Part shown: in pieces, positions 50,138 to 58,996 of the stretch
Layout: each line of letters begins with the position of its first letter
How positions within the stretch are numbered: position 1 is the first letter of the stretch
Assembly (NCBI RefSeq): GCF_900141705.1
Contig: NZ_FQYM01000001.1
Span: 248,001-312,000 of the forward strand
Source: Fibrobacter sp. UWP2
Lineage (GTDB): Bacteria; Fibrobacterota; Fibrobacteria; Fibrobacterales; Fibrobacteraceae
Reading direction: 5' to 3'
DNA length: 64,000 nucleotides
The notes under the pieces: generated by a model
Seen by the model: only the letters and a program-made list of their open reading frames with translations
Told to the model about the DNA's origin: nothing
Databases searched by the model: none
Translations under genes and position numbers: made by a program

Positions 50138-51222
50138 TATTGAATCGTCCCCTTTACAAGGTCGACTTTGTATCCGTACTTTGTAAGAAGTTCACGTTGC
50201 TTGACCGTGAGACCATTCCACCATTTTTCCAGGTCGTCCTTGCTCTTATTAAGGCCCTCTTTGCGGAGCTTCTCTGCTGCTGCCTTTTCACGAGCCCGAG
50301 CAGCACGCTTCTCGACGGTATCGTTCTCGTACTGCTTGACAAGTCCTCTAAGGGCCTCAGTTTCCTCGCCGTTCGGGTCCGCCTCAATCTGAGCCTTTAT
50401 TGCCTCGATGTCGGCATCAGTAAGGGTCTTTTTATTAGCCTTGAGGAACATCGCGTTGGAAGTGATTCTGGCATTAGCATTGCCAATGTCCTGGTTATTG
50501 TCTTCATCAGACTTGGCAAGCTTTTCCTCCAATTCATAGTAGATGCTTGGAAGAGCAGCGCCTGTCTTGTCGGCCTCGGACTTGGCACGTTCAAGGGCTA
50601 CTTCAATCTGGTTCCTTGCCGCTGCCCGGTCCTCGGTGGAGTCGGCCTTCAAACCCCAGGTCAGCTTGGCCGCATTGTACAGTTCGTTTTCAATTCCCTT
50701 GGCAGTAGACTTGGCCTCGGCCATACGGTTATGGCCACGGCTCACGATGTTGTCGTATGCCGAGAAGTCGCCGACCTCTGCACGCTTGGCGGCGATTTCC
50801 CATTCGTTCCCGCCGATGCCAGGGACTTCCTTGTCAATCTGGGCGATACGGGCATCGATACTGTTCAGCTGTGCCTGCAACTTGTTAATCTCGCCTTCAA
50901 TTACGGCTCGGTTCTCAGCATCAGCAGCTTCACGGGAAGCATCGGCGCGGTACTGTTCGTACACGTCCATATTGTCCGGAGCCATACCCCTGCCATAACC
51001 TTGCCGGGCATTGAAGGCAATGCCAGTTGTATAGGAATTGATTGGACGGTACCCAGCCATTGCAGCAGATGCAGAGACAGCCGGGGCGTTGTTCACCGGT
51101 GCAAATGCGGAGTTGGGAGTGTACCCCTGCATGGACACGGCCTGCTGTTCACCGATTTCCGGCGGCACCATCCCGTAGTCATCAGGTGTACGGTCACCAT
51201 ACTGTTTCCATCTAAAAGCCAT
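50137..51222 (-). CDS. Coiled-coil internal virion protein candidate
   Basis: A 361-aa protein. The first ~75 residues are Ala/Asn/Pro-rich (VNNAPAVSASAAMAGYRP), then a long coiled coil (about 90-340: EINKLQAQLNSIDARIAQIDK, EKRAARAREKAAAEKLRK). This is typical of podoviral ejection proteins. It is coupled to the 660-aa gene. Function by context only. Confidence 0.5.
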   Translation of the reverse strand: MAFRWKQYGDRTPDDYGMVPPEIGEQQAVSMQGYTPNSAFAPVNNAPAVSASAAMAGYRPINSYTTGIAFNARQGYGRGMAPDNMDVYEQYRADASREAADAENRAVIEGEINKLQAQLNSIDARIAQIDKEVPGIGGNEWEIAAKRAEVGDFSAYDNIVSRGHNRMAEAKSTAKGIENELYNAAKLTWGLKADSTEDRAAARNQIEVALERAKSEADKTGAALPSIYYELEEKLAKSDEDNNQDIGNANARITSNAMFLKANKKTLTDADIEAIKAQIEADPNGEETEALRGLVKQYENDTVEKRAARAREKAAAEKLRKEGLNKSKDDLEKWWNGLTVKQRELLTKYGYKVDLVKGTIQ

Positions 51223-51233
51223 CGTTCAGCTCC

Positions 51234-51932
51234 TTAATAGTTCGGGTTGTAGTACTTCTCGCCCCACCAGCCCATATTCTTGTCTTTTACTTTGTTTGCA
51301 GTTACGTCCTTGGAGTCAGTATGTGCATACTGGCAACGGACACGGTGTCCCGGACGACCGCCTTCACGAGCAACCGCACGGCCAATACTCGGGGAGGTAA
51401 GCAGTTCCATCGCCATCTTGGAGGAGGCGCCTGCATCGGCACCGGCCTTGTACGTGTACCACTTCGAACCCTTGTACCACTTGACCTGCACAGTCCCGTC
51501 CTTGTTGATACGGATGCCTTCAACGGCAGAGCTGGACGGGCTTATCGTAAGTCTCGGTTCGGTGTCCTCGCCCGGCCACCACTGTTCAAGGTCCTTCTCG
51601 TTACCTGCTTTTATGGCCCGGTTGTGCTCGGCCACGGACTGGGCCAGGGCCGCACTCTCGTTCGCACGGTTGATATGTTCGTTCAGGGACGGGAACTTGG
51701 TGGTAATCATACGGCCGTTCTTTGTAACGGTCGAAGTATGGCCACCCTGCACCATCGGGTAGTTGAAATCCTTGGTAAACGCCGGATAGTCAAAGGCCAC
51801 GCCCTTCAAGTTGTCACCAAGTGCACGCTCGGCAATGGCGCCTGCAGCCATACGGCCGACACCTATTCCCGGCAACAGACCGGCCAGGAACGTTGGCAAT
51901 GCCTTCAATACTGTCGACCACTGGACCGCCAT
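51234..51932 (-). CDS. Virion-associated protein with a KTSC-like domain
   Basis: A 232-aa protein with a hydrophobic N-terminus (LPTFLAGLLPGIGVGRMAAG). Residues ~130-190 (SSAVEGIRINKDGTVQVKWYKG, WYTYKAGADAGASSKMAMELL, SPSIGRAV) have the layout of a KTSC domain, a small fold seen next to RNA-binding and phage proteins, although KTSC itself is not spelled. Lies in the ejection-protein chain. Confidence 0.5.
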   Translation of the reverse strand: MAVQWSTVLKALPTFLAGLLPGIGVGRMAAGAIAERALGDNLKGVAFDYPAFTKDFNYPMVQGGHTSTVTKNGRMITTKFPSLNEHINRANESAALAQSVAEHNRAIKAGNEKDLEQWWPGEDTEPRLTISPSSSAVEGIRINKDGTVQVKWYKGSKWYTYKAGADAGASSKMAMELLTSPSIGRAVAREGGRPGHRVRCQYAHTDSKDVTANKVKDKNMGWWGEKYYNPNY

Positions 51933-51935
51933 CTA

Positions 51936-52274
51936 CTAGCCTCCAATCCTTGCCTTCAACTCGTCAATCTGTGCCTGAATCTGGGCACGCTGTGCAACCA
52001 GCTGGTCACGCTCGGCCTTCCTCTGCCTGATAAGCTCGGCAGAATCCTTTTGCGCCTGGATGCGCCTGTCCTCTTCCGCAATGCGGCGGGACCGGTCTTC
52101 ATCCTCAATCGTGTCCCGCCTCTTGTCACGGGCCTTCTGGTAACGGATTTTCTGCAAGTCGGCAATGGCGTTGCCGGCCTGCGTCAGGCTCTCACCGGTC
52201 TTGTTCTTTTCCCAGTCGGTCTGTGCCGCCTGAATGTTCGGGGTTTTCCACCTCCACTGAATCGCTAATGGCAT
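51936..52274 (-). CDS. Small coiled-coil late protein
   Basis: A 112-aa protein, almost entirely a charged coiled coil (about 40-110: RDKRRDTIEDEDRSRRIAEE, RKAERDQLVAQRAQIQAQ). AAGGAGG precedes the ATG by 5 nt. Probably an internal virion component; no family recognised. Confidence 0.5.
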   Translation of the reverse strand: MPLAIQWRWKTPNIQAAQTDWEKNKTGESLTQAGNAIADLQKIRYQKARDKRRDTIEDEDRSRRIAEEDRRIQAQKDSAELIRQRKAERDQLVAQRAQIQAQIDELKARIGG

Positions 52275-52283
52275 AGACCCTCC

Positions 52284-53000
52284 TTACTTGAAGAACGCCG
52301 TGGCGAACTGTGCAATAGGCCCGATTGCCGAGCCGATGCCCTGCTTGCGCTGTGCATCAAGGTTCGCGCTGTTCTGGGCCACGTCGCTGTACACTTCAAG
52401 GTCGGCATTGTTCTGGTTCGCAATGTTGCTGTAATAGTTGCCCATTGCATCGGCAATACCCTGACGGTCCTGACCGTAGAGCCCGGCAAGGCTGCCCAAG
52501 TTCTGAATCTTCTGCTGGCCGGTCTGCCACTGTTGAAGCTGGGCGCTACGGTCCTGGATCATCTTGTCGAACGCCTTCTCCCACTCCTGGGCCGCAATTC
52601 CTTGGCTCTGGGCCATTAACTTGTCCTGATAGTTTGAGCTAAATCTGGAACCTCCAGAACTGGCAGCGGCGTTGAGCTGCTGTGCAGCCTGACGCTGACG
52701 CATCTCCATCGCCGGGTTCAGGAAGTCCTCGGTCGAGCCGGTGTACTCGAAGTCACCACGGTTGGCAATGGCATCGGCATACTGTTTCACGGCATCGCTG
52801 TACTTGGCAGCATTGTCGCCGTACATGCCCTGCATCTGGTTCCAGTAGTTGTCGTAGATGCCACGGTTCTGGGCCGAGACCTGGTTCGCACGGGTGTTGA
52901 TGCCCTGCAGGGTTTGCTGGGCGGCATCAATCTGGTCGTTGTTGTCCGTGCCGAGAATACGGCCGACACCCTTGGAAATTTCTTCTAACGGATTATACAT
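52284..53000 (-). CDS. Gln-rich internal virion/ejection-type protein
   Basis: A 238-aa protein rich in Gln, Asn, Ala and Ser (AAQQTLQGINTRANQVSAQN, RQRQAAQQLNAAASSGG), similar in character to gp7/gp14-type ejection proteins of P22-like phages. The ATG at 53000 overlaps the stop of the 48-aa gene by 8 nt and follows GGAGGAAAAGG. Confidence 0.55.
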   Translation of the reverse strand: MYNPLEEISKGVGRILGTDNNDQIDAAQQTLQGINTRANQVSAQNRGIYDNYWNQMQGMYGDNAAKYSDAVKQYADAIANRGDFEYTGSTEDFLNPAMEMRQRQAAQQLNAAASSGGSRFSSNYQDKLMAQSQGIAAQEWEKAFDKMIQDRSAQLQQWQTGQQKIQNLGSLAGLYGQDRQGIADAMGNYYSNIANQNNADLEVYSDVAQNSANLDAQRKQGIGSAIGPIAQFATAFFK

Positions 53001-53139
53001 CCTTTTCCTCCTTGCCCTTCCCGGCAGGTTTCTTATCTTCCTTCTTCTCATCGACAGCATCCATGTCGATGTTGTCGAGGTAATCCTGGATGGCGTTCCT
53101 CATCTTGATGAGTTTCGCCTTCAATTCCTTGTTATCCAT
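52993..53139 (-). CDS. 48-aa charged late protein
   Basis: A 48-aa protein: helix KELKAKLIKMRNAIQDYLDN, then a Lys/Glu/Asp tail (EKKEDKKPAGKGKEEKDV). ATG 53139 overlaps the upstream stop. Overlaps at both ends show it is part of a coupled chain. Function unknown. Confidence 0.6.
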   Translation of the reverse strand: MDNKELKAKLIKMRNAIQDYLDNIDMDAVDEKKEDKKPAGKGKEEKDV

Positions 53140-53449
53140 TGTCGTTATCCCCATAGAATGTCGCCTCGACAAATGCCGGCTCCGGGAGGTCAAACCCTGT
53201 TTCGCCTGCCCTGATAATCAAACTACCCGAGTTGTCTTTCGAGGTCCAGTATAAAGCCTTGGTTGAGTTGGGTGCAAGCGGCAATTCCTGCCTGCCCGCC
53301 TGTAATGTGGCCTCCATGTGCACAAAGAACGGGCACTTGGTCACGAGCCACTCGTTGTTCACGCCTCGCCTGAACGTGCCCCAGACACCCGTGAGGATGC
53401 CCCACACGTCTTCCTTCGGGGAGGCCATGTTTATCACACCGCTTCTCAT
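53132..53449 (-). CDS. 105-aa tail-region protein
   Basis: A 105-aa protein starting at ATG 53449, which overlaps the gp10-like stop (ATGA). It is a beta-rich small domain (WLVTKCPFFVHMEATLQAG, LIIRAGETGFDLPEPAFVEATFYG). It lies where P22 has the gp26 needle but is too short and not coiled-coil, so it is not a needle. Function unknown. Confidence 0.6.
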   Translation of the reverse strand: MRSGVINMASPKEDVWGILTGVWGTFRRGVNNEWLVTKCPFFVHMEATLQAGRQELPLAPNSTKALYWTSKDNSGSLIIRAGETGFDLPEPAFVEATFYGDNDNG

Positions 53450-55056
53450 ATCATTGCCCCCGTGGACTCGGCCCTGATGGAACAGCTGGTAAGCACCAAG
53501 TCGGTTGGATGGCTGTACGTGATTTTCAACACGCAGAGCCTCGTGTACCCCACGTTGAACCACCTGACCCGATGCGAGTAGTCGCCGGTCGAGCCGAGGC
53601 TCTCGCCGTGCATGTTCCCGAAGGTCATTCCCCCGTCGTGCGACACGCTCAGGTAAATTTCCGGTTTCAGGTCGTAGTCCTTCCAAGTGCCCACGTTCAT
53701 TTCCAGTGCCAGCTCCTCGATGACAAACGGTTTCAACCCGTCAGTCATCACCGGGGTCTGCCTGTGCCTGACCATCGGCAGGCTCGTTCCGTCCGGGTAG
53801 TCCTCGCTCCAGTAGTCGGTCTGGAACCGGCAAATCATGCCGTCGTTCGTGAATGCATAGAACTTCTCGCGATAGTAGGCGATTGAACCGACCCGCCACT
53901 GGCCTTCGATACCGGCCAGCTTTTCTCGTGAAATTCTCTGGTGCCAGCCACCGTCGAGAGCATCGTAAACCCAGGTCTCGCCAAGGCTGTTGAGCTGTAG
54001 CACGTAGAAGTTGTGCTCGCCAACCGAGTAGCAGTAACCGTATGCCGAGTCAGTCGATTCCTTCAACAGCTTTTCCTCGAGCCAGTCCTCGCTGATTTTC
54101 TCGAACGAGGCCCCGGACACCCGGACCACGGCCTTGCCGTACTGGGCGCCACTGGCTATGAAGTACACGATGGAGCCGGAACTGGCCACGCTGTTGGGCG
54201 CCTCCAGGCCGAAGCTGTTCTGGGCAGTGTAGGACGTGCGTATCCAGTCCTCGAACTCGCCCGAACCCCTCTGCCAGATTTCAACGGTCTTCGAACCGTA
54301 CACGTAAAGCGTCGGCCCGACAGCAAAAACAGCCACGACATTGTCTGAACTTGATTCACCCGCAAAGTACATCGGGGCCCCGTAATCGTTCTCGAACACG
54401 TGCTTGTCTGACTCGACCTGTTCGGTCTTGATGGTAACACCGTCATCCTCGTACACTACCTTTCCGTCCTGGACCACGTACATCTCACGGGTGTCGTTGT
54501 TGAGCGGATACGGCTGGGAGTAGTACACGTAGCCGGAACCGCCCGCATCGTTCACGGCGATGGAGCCTGCCACCACGGCCACCGAACTTGGCGTAATCGT
54601 CCCGCCCTCGGCGGTGATGCGTTCGGGCAGCTGAATCTGCTTGAGCTCGCCACCTTCCAACAGGTCGTAGTAGTACAGGGAGGCACCGTCGCAAACAAGC
54701 AACAGTGCCCTAGGCCCGCCGGTCTCGGCGAAGGATACCCGCCTTCCATTGAACGCCACTCTGCCAATCCTCGTGGCGTTGCCGTATGCGTCCACCCGGT
54801 AAAGCGAGGCGCCGAACACGACGAACATGTCTTCCTGGCTGCCATCGGCCTTCAAGCCGATGGTCGACACGTACGAGCCGCGGCAGCGTCCCGCCAGCAG
54901 CTCGAGCCTCTTCAGGCCCGGGAGCGACTCCATGTATTCCTGCTTGCCGTTCTTGGCATAGTACATGTTGCAGCTCCACTCGCTGCCCATTACCGCCGGG
55001 AACTTCGCCTTCTTGGTGGAGCCGACAAAGTTATTGTACACCTTGCTTGTGGCCAT
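53446..55056 (-). CDS. P22 gp10-like packaged-DNA stabilisation/tail hub protein
   Basis: A 536-aa beta-propeller-like protein. Pattern in common with gp10: a start with KAKFPAVMGSEWSCNMYY, then SLPGLKRLELLAGRCRG, repeated Gly-Ser-Leu-Tyr-Val blades (FGASLYRVDAYGN, GPTLYVYGSKTVEIWQRG, GTSLPMVRHRQTPV) and a final KITYSHPTDLVLTSCSIR. gp10 closes the portal after packaging and carries the needle and spikes. The order coat, gp4-like, gp10-like agrees with P22. Confidence 0.75.
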   Translation of the reverse strand: MATSKVYNNFVGSTKKAKFPAVMGSEWSCNMYYAKNGKQEYMESLPGLKRLELLAGRCRGSYVSTIGLKADGSQEDMFVVFGASLYRVDAYGNATRIGRVAFNGRRVSFAETGGPRALLLVCDGASLYYYDLLEGGELKQIQLPERITAEGGTITPSSVAVVAGSIAVNDAGGSGYVYYSQPYPLNNDTREMYVVQDGKVVYEDDGVTIKTEQVESDKHVFENDYGAPMYFAGESSSDNVVAVFAVGPTLYVYGSKTVEIWQRGSGEFEDWIRTSYTAQNSFGLEAPNSVASSGSIVYFIASGAQYGKAVVRVSGASFEKISEDWLEEKLLKESTDSAYGYCYSVGEHNFYVLQLNSLGETWVYDALDGGWHQRISREKLAGIEGQWRVGSIAYYREKFYAFTNDGMICRFQTDYWSEDYPDGTSLPMVRHRQTPVMTDGLKPFVIEELALEMNVGTWKDYDLKPEIYLSVSHDGGMTFGNMHGESLGSTGDYSHRVRWFNVGYTRLCVLKITYSHPTDLVLTSCSIRAESTGAMI

Positions 55057-55065
55057 ACTGACCTC

Positions 55066-55800
55066 CTAGAACCCGTTGCCGCCGAGCAGGTTGTAGTACG
55101 GCGTCATGTAGTCGGCGACCGAGTCCACGCCGTTCACGAGAGGCTGGTTGTTGGCGGCGTTGGTGTCGATTGCCTTCATGGCCTTGGTCAGGTTGAGCTG
55201 AACCTTCGGCTCGTAGGAGTAGAGCTTGTACTTGTCCACCATGAACATCTCGGTCTGGTAGAGGACAAGGCTGTAGTAGAGCGGGCTCAGGTAGATGGCG
55301 TCGCCCTGCCTGTAATGGGGCATGGCGGAGTTCTCGTAGATGCGGAGCTCGGTCGGTGCTGAACCGTTCAGCCTGACGACACCGACCCTGCGCTCGTTGC
55401 CCGAAGGCGCCGTCTCGGTCGTGATTTCGTAGCACCAGAGCTGGGGCAGCGAGTACGTAATCGCGTGGTCCATCTGTTCCTTGTTCGCTCCAACCAGTCC
55501 AATCCAGCGGATGCCGACCTTGCGCGATACTCCCTGTACAGCGTCGGGCGGTTCCTGGTCGATAGTGTTGGCCGGACGTTCCTCGCCTTCTTCGAGCTTG
55601 CGGAAGTAGACAGAACCTGCCACCATAAGGTCGTGCGTCTTTACGGACAGGCTGATGAAGTTGTCGGAGTTGAGGGCCGTGATTGCACGGTTCAGGCATC
55701 CCTCGGCGGATGCCGCCCTCTTGCCGGAAAGCTGCTCTCCGTCCTGTACCATCGACAGGTCCTCGGCGGCTTCTTGCAGTAGCTGGTTTACTGTGAACAT
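55066..55800 (-). CDS. P22 gp4-like tail accessory protein
   Basis: A 244-aa protein between coat and the gp10-like gene, the place of gp4 (head-to-tail connector that binds the portal after packaging). It has an N-terminal helical part (FTVNQLLQEAAEDLSMV, AASAEGCLNRAITALNSD) and a C-terminal helical part (ALVLYQTEMFMVDKYKL-like) as in the gp4/tubular-protein-A fold. It is longer than P22 gp4 (166 aa). Assignment is by position and pattern. Confidence 0.6.
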   Translation of the reverse strand: MFTVNQLLQEAAEDLSMVQDGEQLSGKRAASAEGCLNRAITALNSDNFISLSVKTHDLMVAGSVYFRKLEEGEERPANTIDQEPPDAVQGVSRKVGIRWIGLVGANKEQMDHAITYSLPQLWCYEITTETAPSGNERRVGVVRLNGSAPTELRIYENSAMPHYRQGDAIYLSPLYYSLVLYQTEMFMVDKYKLYSYEPKVQLNLTKAMKAIDTNAANNQPLVNGVDSVADYMTPYYNLLGGNGF

Positions 55801-55835
55801 TTAAAAACCTCTCTGCACCTTAAACTACACGGGAC

Positions 55836-55870
55836 AAAAAAAGGGGACGTACCCAAGAAGGGCACGTCCC
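55836..55870 (-). terminator. Intrinsic terminator after the coat gene
   Basis: On the minus strand GGGACGT-GCCC pairs with GGGT-ACGTCCC around a 5-nt loop, followed by a run of T (A-run 55836-55842 on the plus strand). Confidence 0.75.
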
Positions 55871-55894
55871 GTGTAGGAGCACTATGGCTATCAA

Positions 55895-57148
55895 TTAAGC
55901 CAGTTCGAGGTAAGTCGTGACCGACTGCCTGATTTCGAATTGCTTGGCCACCCAAGGCAAATCGATACGGAGACAGTTCACACCGTTGAGCAGCTGCGGG
56001 GCAGACTGCATCTTGAGAGTGATGTTCTCGTACGTGCCGATTTCGTCCTGCTTGGCGGCTGGCAACGAATCGAAACGGTACTGATCAAAGCTCAAGCCCT
56101 TGATGGTCCTAGCCTGGCCGCAGAGATACTGCTTGGAAGCGGTAAGCACCGGGGACAGGGTGAGGGTCACGTCGGAGCCGGATACGGCAGCGGCGATGGC
56201 GCTCGCGGACATGTGAGCATTTGGGTTCCCATAGGATTTGCCAGTGGCGGACACACGCACTTCGGGAATGTACTGGACCGTAGAGGCATTGCCATCGGCG
56301 TCGTAACGGACTTCTTCGTTGACGATGATAATGTATTCCTGAGCGGTCTCGATGCCGCCTTCATCGACCACATACAGGCCGGACACCTTGTACGGAACGC
56401 CAGTGATGAGCGAGCCGGTACCGGAACCGGTGATAGTGTTGATGGGCTTGATGCCGATGATGTTGTTGGAAGCATCCTTCACGACTTCGGCCGTCACGGT
56501 CGGAGCAGCGTCCATACCGGTCGTGTCGACAATCGGGAGACCCGGGAGCTGGACCTGGCCAACCTGGTGGTAGGTGCCGAGCGCGGCATCTTCGTAGATG
56601 TCGGTCATGATGGCGGACGGGAGGAAGTTCTTGAGGGTGCTGTCACCAATCTTGTCGAACACGGTCGGGGTCTGGAAGCAGACCTTGTCGCCGTCCACCT
56701 GGAGCTCTTCGAGCTTGGCAGCGGCTTCACCGAGCATGGACAGGCCGGCGGAAGTGGCAACCACGCACTGGGCGGAACGGAACACGTTCTCGGCCATGAC
56801 AGCCTTCTGCACTTCACGGGCAAGCTTGCCGGAACGCTTGTCGACAATTTCCTTACGGAAATCTTCGATGTTGGTGAATTCGTCCCACATGTCGACTTCG
56901 ACAGCGGTGTTCTTGTTTCTCAAGTAGGCAGTGATTTCTACCTGGTGAGCCTTGTCCGGAGTCGCGACCAGGCCGTCATTGACGGTGCCACAATCAGGAA
57001 GATACCCGTGGACAGCCATGCCGTACTTGGCGCCCTTCATGTAAGACTGAGGGAAGAGCGAACCGGCGTTCTTGATATACGGCATCTTTTCTGCAACAGC
57101 AGCCGCAAGGAGCCGCAGGGCCTTGCGTTTGGAGAATGTACCAGCCAT
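55895..57148 (-). CDS. Major coat protein, P22 gp5-like
   Basis: A 417-aa protein. I chose ATG 57148, which has GGAGG 8 nt upstream, over an extended start at 57217. Features: KALRLLAAAVAEKMPYIKN, FTNIEDFRKEIVDKRSGKLA, a helical spine (REVQKAVMAENVFRSAQC), a beta insertion (about 210-330) like the gp5 I-domain, and the C-terminal P-domain strands. Length and place after the scaffold fit the HK97-fold coat. It is bounded by a terminator on each side and shows the cleanest codon use of the prophage, as expected for the most abundant protein. Confidence 0.8.
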   Translation of the reverse strand: MAGTFSKRKALRLLAAAVAEKMPYIKNAGSLFPQSYMKGAKYGMAVHGYLPDCGTVNDGLVATPDKAHQVEITAYLRNKNTAVEVDMWDEFTNIEDFRKEIVDKRSGKLAREVQKAVMAENVFRSAQCVVATSAGLSMLGEAAAKLEELQVDGDKVCFQTPTVFDKIGDSTLKNFLPSAIMTDIYEDAALGTYHQVGQVQLPGLPIVDTTGMDAAPTVTAEVVKDASNNIIGIKPINTITGSGTGSLITGVPYKVSGLYVVDEGGIETAQEYIIIVNEEVRYDADGNASTVQYIPEVRVSATGKSYGNPNAHMSASAIAAAVSGSDVTLTLSPVLTASKQYLCGQARTIKGLSFDQYRFDSLPAAKQDEIGTYENITLKMQSAPQLLNGVNCLRIDLPWVAKQFEIRQSVTTYLELA

Positions 57149-57317
57149 TATTTGGCCTCCATAAATTTTTGAATGAGTTTGTCTGTTTGGCGCCCGCGCC
57201 TCTACGGACAAAATCAAGGAGGCAAATGGTCGGCATCACGCGGCCGGTCGCGAATACTTTATGACGGCAAAGCTCCGGGGAATTTTTCGTTCCTACTTCC
57301 AGAAACAACACCAAAAC

Positions 57318-57342
57318 AAAAAAAGGTGGTGTAACCACCACC
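57318..57342 (-). terminator. Intrinsic terminator before the coat gene
   Basis: GGTGGTG (57325-57331) pairs perfectly with CACCACC (57336-57342), 4-nt loop, seven T on the minus strand. It lies four bases after the stop of the 53-aa gene. Confidence 0.75.
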
Positions 57343-57345
57343 TTT

Positions 57346-57507
57346 TTAGCCATTTTCCTGACGCAACTGGTTTATCTCCCGTACCGCCTTTTCAAGGATT
57401 TGCCCTTCCTCGGAGGCGAAGTACTCGACAGTCCCAATCAGGTATACCCGGCCGTCCTTGTCGAGGAACTGGACGTCCTCGATTCCCATCGACCCGTCCT
57501 TCTTCAT
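57346..57507 (-). CDS. 53-aa late protein coupled to the scaffold gene
   Basis: ATG 57507 overlaps the scaffold stop (ATGA). The 53-aa acidic product (MGIEDVQFLDKDGRVYLIG, EEGQILEKAVREINQLRQ) has a short beta part and a C-terminal helix. Directly followed by a terminator. A small capsid or assembly cofactor is possible. Confidence 0.6.
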   Translation of the reverse strand: MKKDGSMGIEDVQFLDKDGRVYLIGTVEYFASEEGQILEKAVREINQLRQENG

Positions 57508-58466
57508 CGATGGCTCCTGATGTAGGCCTTCATGGCCTTGTCGTCAGTCCAGATGTCCGGGGCAGCTCCAGAGCCGGCCTGCTTGCCCGGCTTGCCAAGG
57601 TTCGGCAGTTTCGGCTTGGCCGGTGCAGTCTCGGCAGGGGCGGCATTGCGGAGCTCGGAGTCGAGCTGGCGCAACTCGTAGTAGATGTCCAGCTGAGAAG
57701 TCATCTGGTCGTTGAATACTCGGCTGAACGCATCCGGGTTGTCGAGCAGGTGCTCGAGCACGACAGGCCCCCTCGGGTTGTTCATGAGGTAGTCTGCCGC
57801 CACCGGACAATTGTCGAGGATATTCCCGAAGCCCTTGTCGGTCGCATACTGGACCTTGTTCAGGAACGTGTTTTCACGGGCCTTGTCACCGGCGAACGCA
57901 GCGTTTACATTGTTGAGCCATGCGTTCTGACGGTCGGCCAGTTCACGGTCGGCCTCGGCCTGTCTACGTGCGGCCTCGGCAGCCTCTTCCTGCTTCTTCT
58001 TGTTCTCGGCTACCCATTCTTCCTTGAACTTCTCGAAGTCGCGCTGGTTCAGGGCGTGTATGAAATCCTCGTCGTCGCCGAACTTGTCACGGGTCAGCTC
58101 GTCCTTCTTTTCGGGAATGCGCTTTTTAAGTTCCTCGAACTCCTGGGAGAGCTTGTCGTACTTATCGTCACGGTTTTTCAGTTCGGCCTCGTACTTTTCC
58201 TTCTGCCGACCTAGCTGACGCTTGAACGCGAACTCGGCACGCTGGAACTTGTCCTCGGGTATCGGGGCCGGCTTGTCCTCGGGCGGTTTGTCCTCCGGTT
58301 TGTCCTCGGGCGTATCTTCGGGCTTGTCCTCGACAGCAGGCGCCGGGTCTTCCTCGGGCTTGTCCTCGACGGCCGGGGCAGGCGAGTCCTCGACCTGGGT
58401 GGTGGTTTCTGCCGGCTCGGTGTCGGCCTTCATCTCTTCATACAGAGCTTCGAATTTGGATGCCAT
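57504..58466 (-). CDS. Scaffolding protein
   Basis: A 320-aa protein of the phage scaffold type. The N-terminal ~80 residues are a Pro/Glu/Asp/Lys repeat (EDKPEDTPEDKPEDKPPEDK-like, several 10-residue copies). A coiled coil follows (about 95-190: RQLGRQKEKYEAELKNRDDK, EFEELKKRIPEKKDEL), and the C-terminus is basic (MKAYIRSHR), the coat-binding end in P22. Position before the coat gene agrees. AGGAG precedes the ATG. Confidence 0.75.
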   Translation of the reverse strand: MASKFEALYEEMKADTEPAETTTQVEDSPAPAVEDKPEEDPAPAVEDKPEDTPEDKPEDKPPEDKPAPIPEDKFQRAEFAFKRQLGRQKEKYEAELKNRDDKYDKLSQEFEELKKRIPEKKDELTRDKFGDDEDFIHALNQRDFEKFKEEWVAENKKKQEEAAEAARRQAEADRELADRQNAWLNNVNAAFAGDKARENTFLNKVQYATDKGFGNILDNCPVAADYLMNNPRGPVVLEHLLDNPDAFSRVFNDQMTSQLDIYYELRQLDSELRNAAPAETAPAKPKLPNLGKPGKQAGSGAAPDIWTDDKAMKAYIRSHR

Positions 58467-58478
58467 ATTGTGCTCCTG

Positions 58479-58958
58479 TTAGTTCATGTTGCGGTCGACC
58501 GTGTCGACCTTGTGTGATTTCACGTTGTTGATTCTTCGACCGTCGAGGTTGCAGGCCACCGGCCCGACCTCGGAAATGTCAATGCCCAGCACCGTATCGG
58601 TCACGAACTCGATGCGTGCCTTGCGCCTGGTCGTGTCCCGGACGTGGTTCCTGAGCCGGTTCTGGACCACCTTGACGCAGTAGTTCACCAGCTTCTTCGG
58701 GCTACGTGTGTCAACGTTCTTTTCAAGCGCGGCCAATGCGTGCAACAGCATCGTGGCCTGCACGTCCTCGTTCATCAGCTCCGCACGGTGCGCCCTGTAC
58801 TTAGGCGCCTGGACCAGCAAGGCCGTGGCCATGTTGACCATGCTCTGTACTATCTCCCCGTACAGGTTGTCTATCTCGGGCGGACAGTTATCGGTCTTGC
58901 GCAGCCTGACCGCCATCGCCAACGCATCGGCATTCTCCCAGCAGTTAATCCTTGGCAT
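58479..58958 (-). CDS. Sigma-region-2-like phage protein
   Basis: A 159-aa protein between large terminase and scaffold. Residues ~55-115 have the helical pattern of sigma70 region 2: NEDVQATMLLHALAALEKN, then YCVKVVQNRLRNHVRDTTRRKAR, with the Asp/Gln opening and the basic helix that contacts core polymerase and the -10 strand. No region 4 is seen. A phage late sigma factor is a reasonable reading; a packaging accessory protein is the alternative. GGAG precedes the ATG. Confidence 0.5.
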   Translation of the reverse strand: MPRINCWENADALAMAVRLRKTDNCPPEIDNLYGEIVQSMVNMATALLVQAPKYRAHRAELMNEDVQATMLLHALAALEKNVDTRSPKKLVNYCVKVVQNRLRNHVRDTTRRKARIEFVTDTVLGIDISEVGPVACNLDGRRINNVKSHKVDTVDRNMN

Positions 58959-58996
58959 CTACGACTCCTACATCCTGTAAACTATCTCACTTCAGT

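Noticed and set aside
55940-57172. 410-aa frame opposite the coat gene
   Set aside because: Shadow of a strongly biased gene; His/Asp/Gly-rich with no motif, and no ribosome-binding site.
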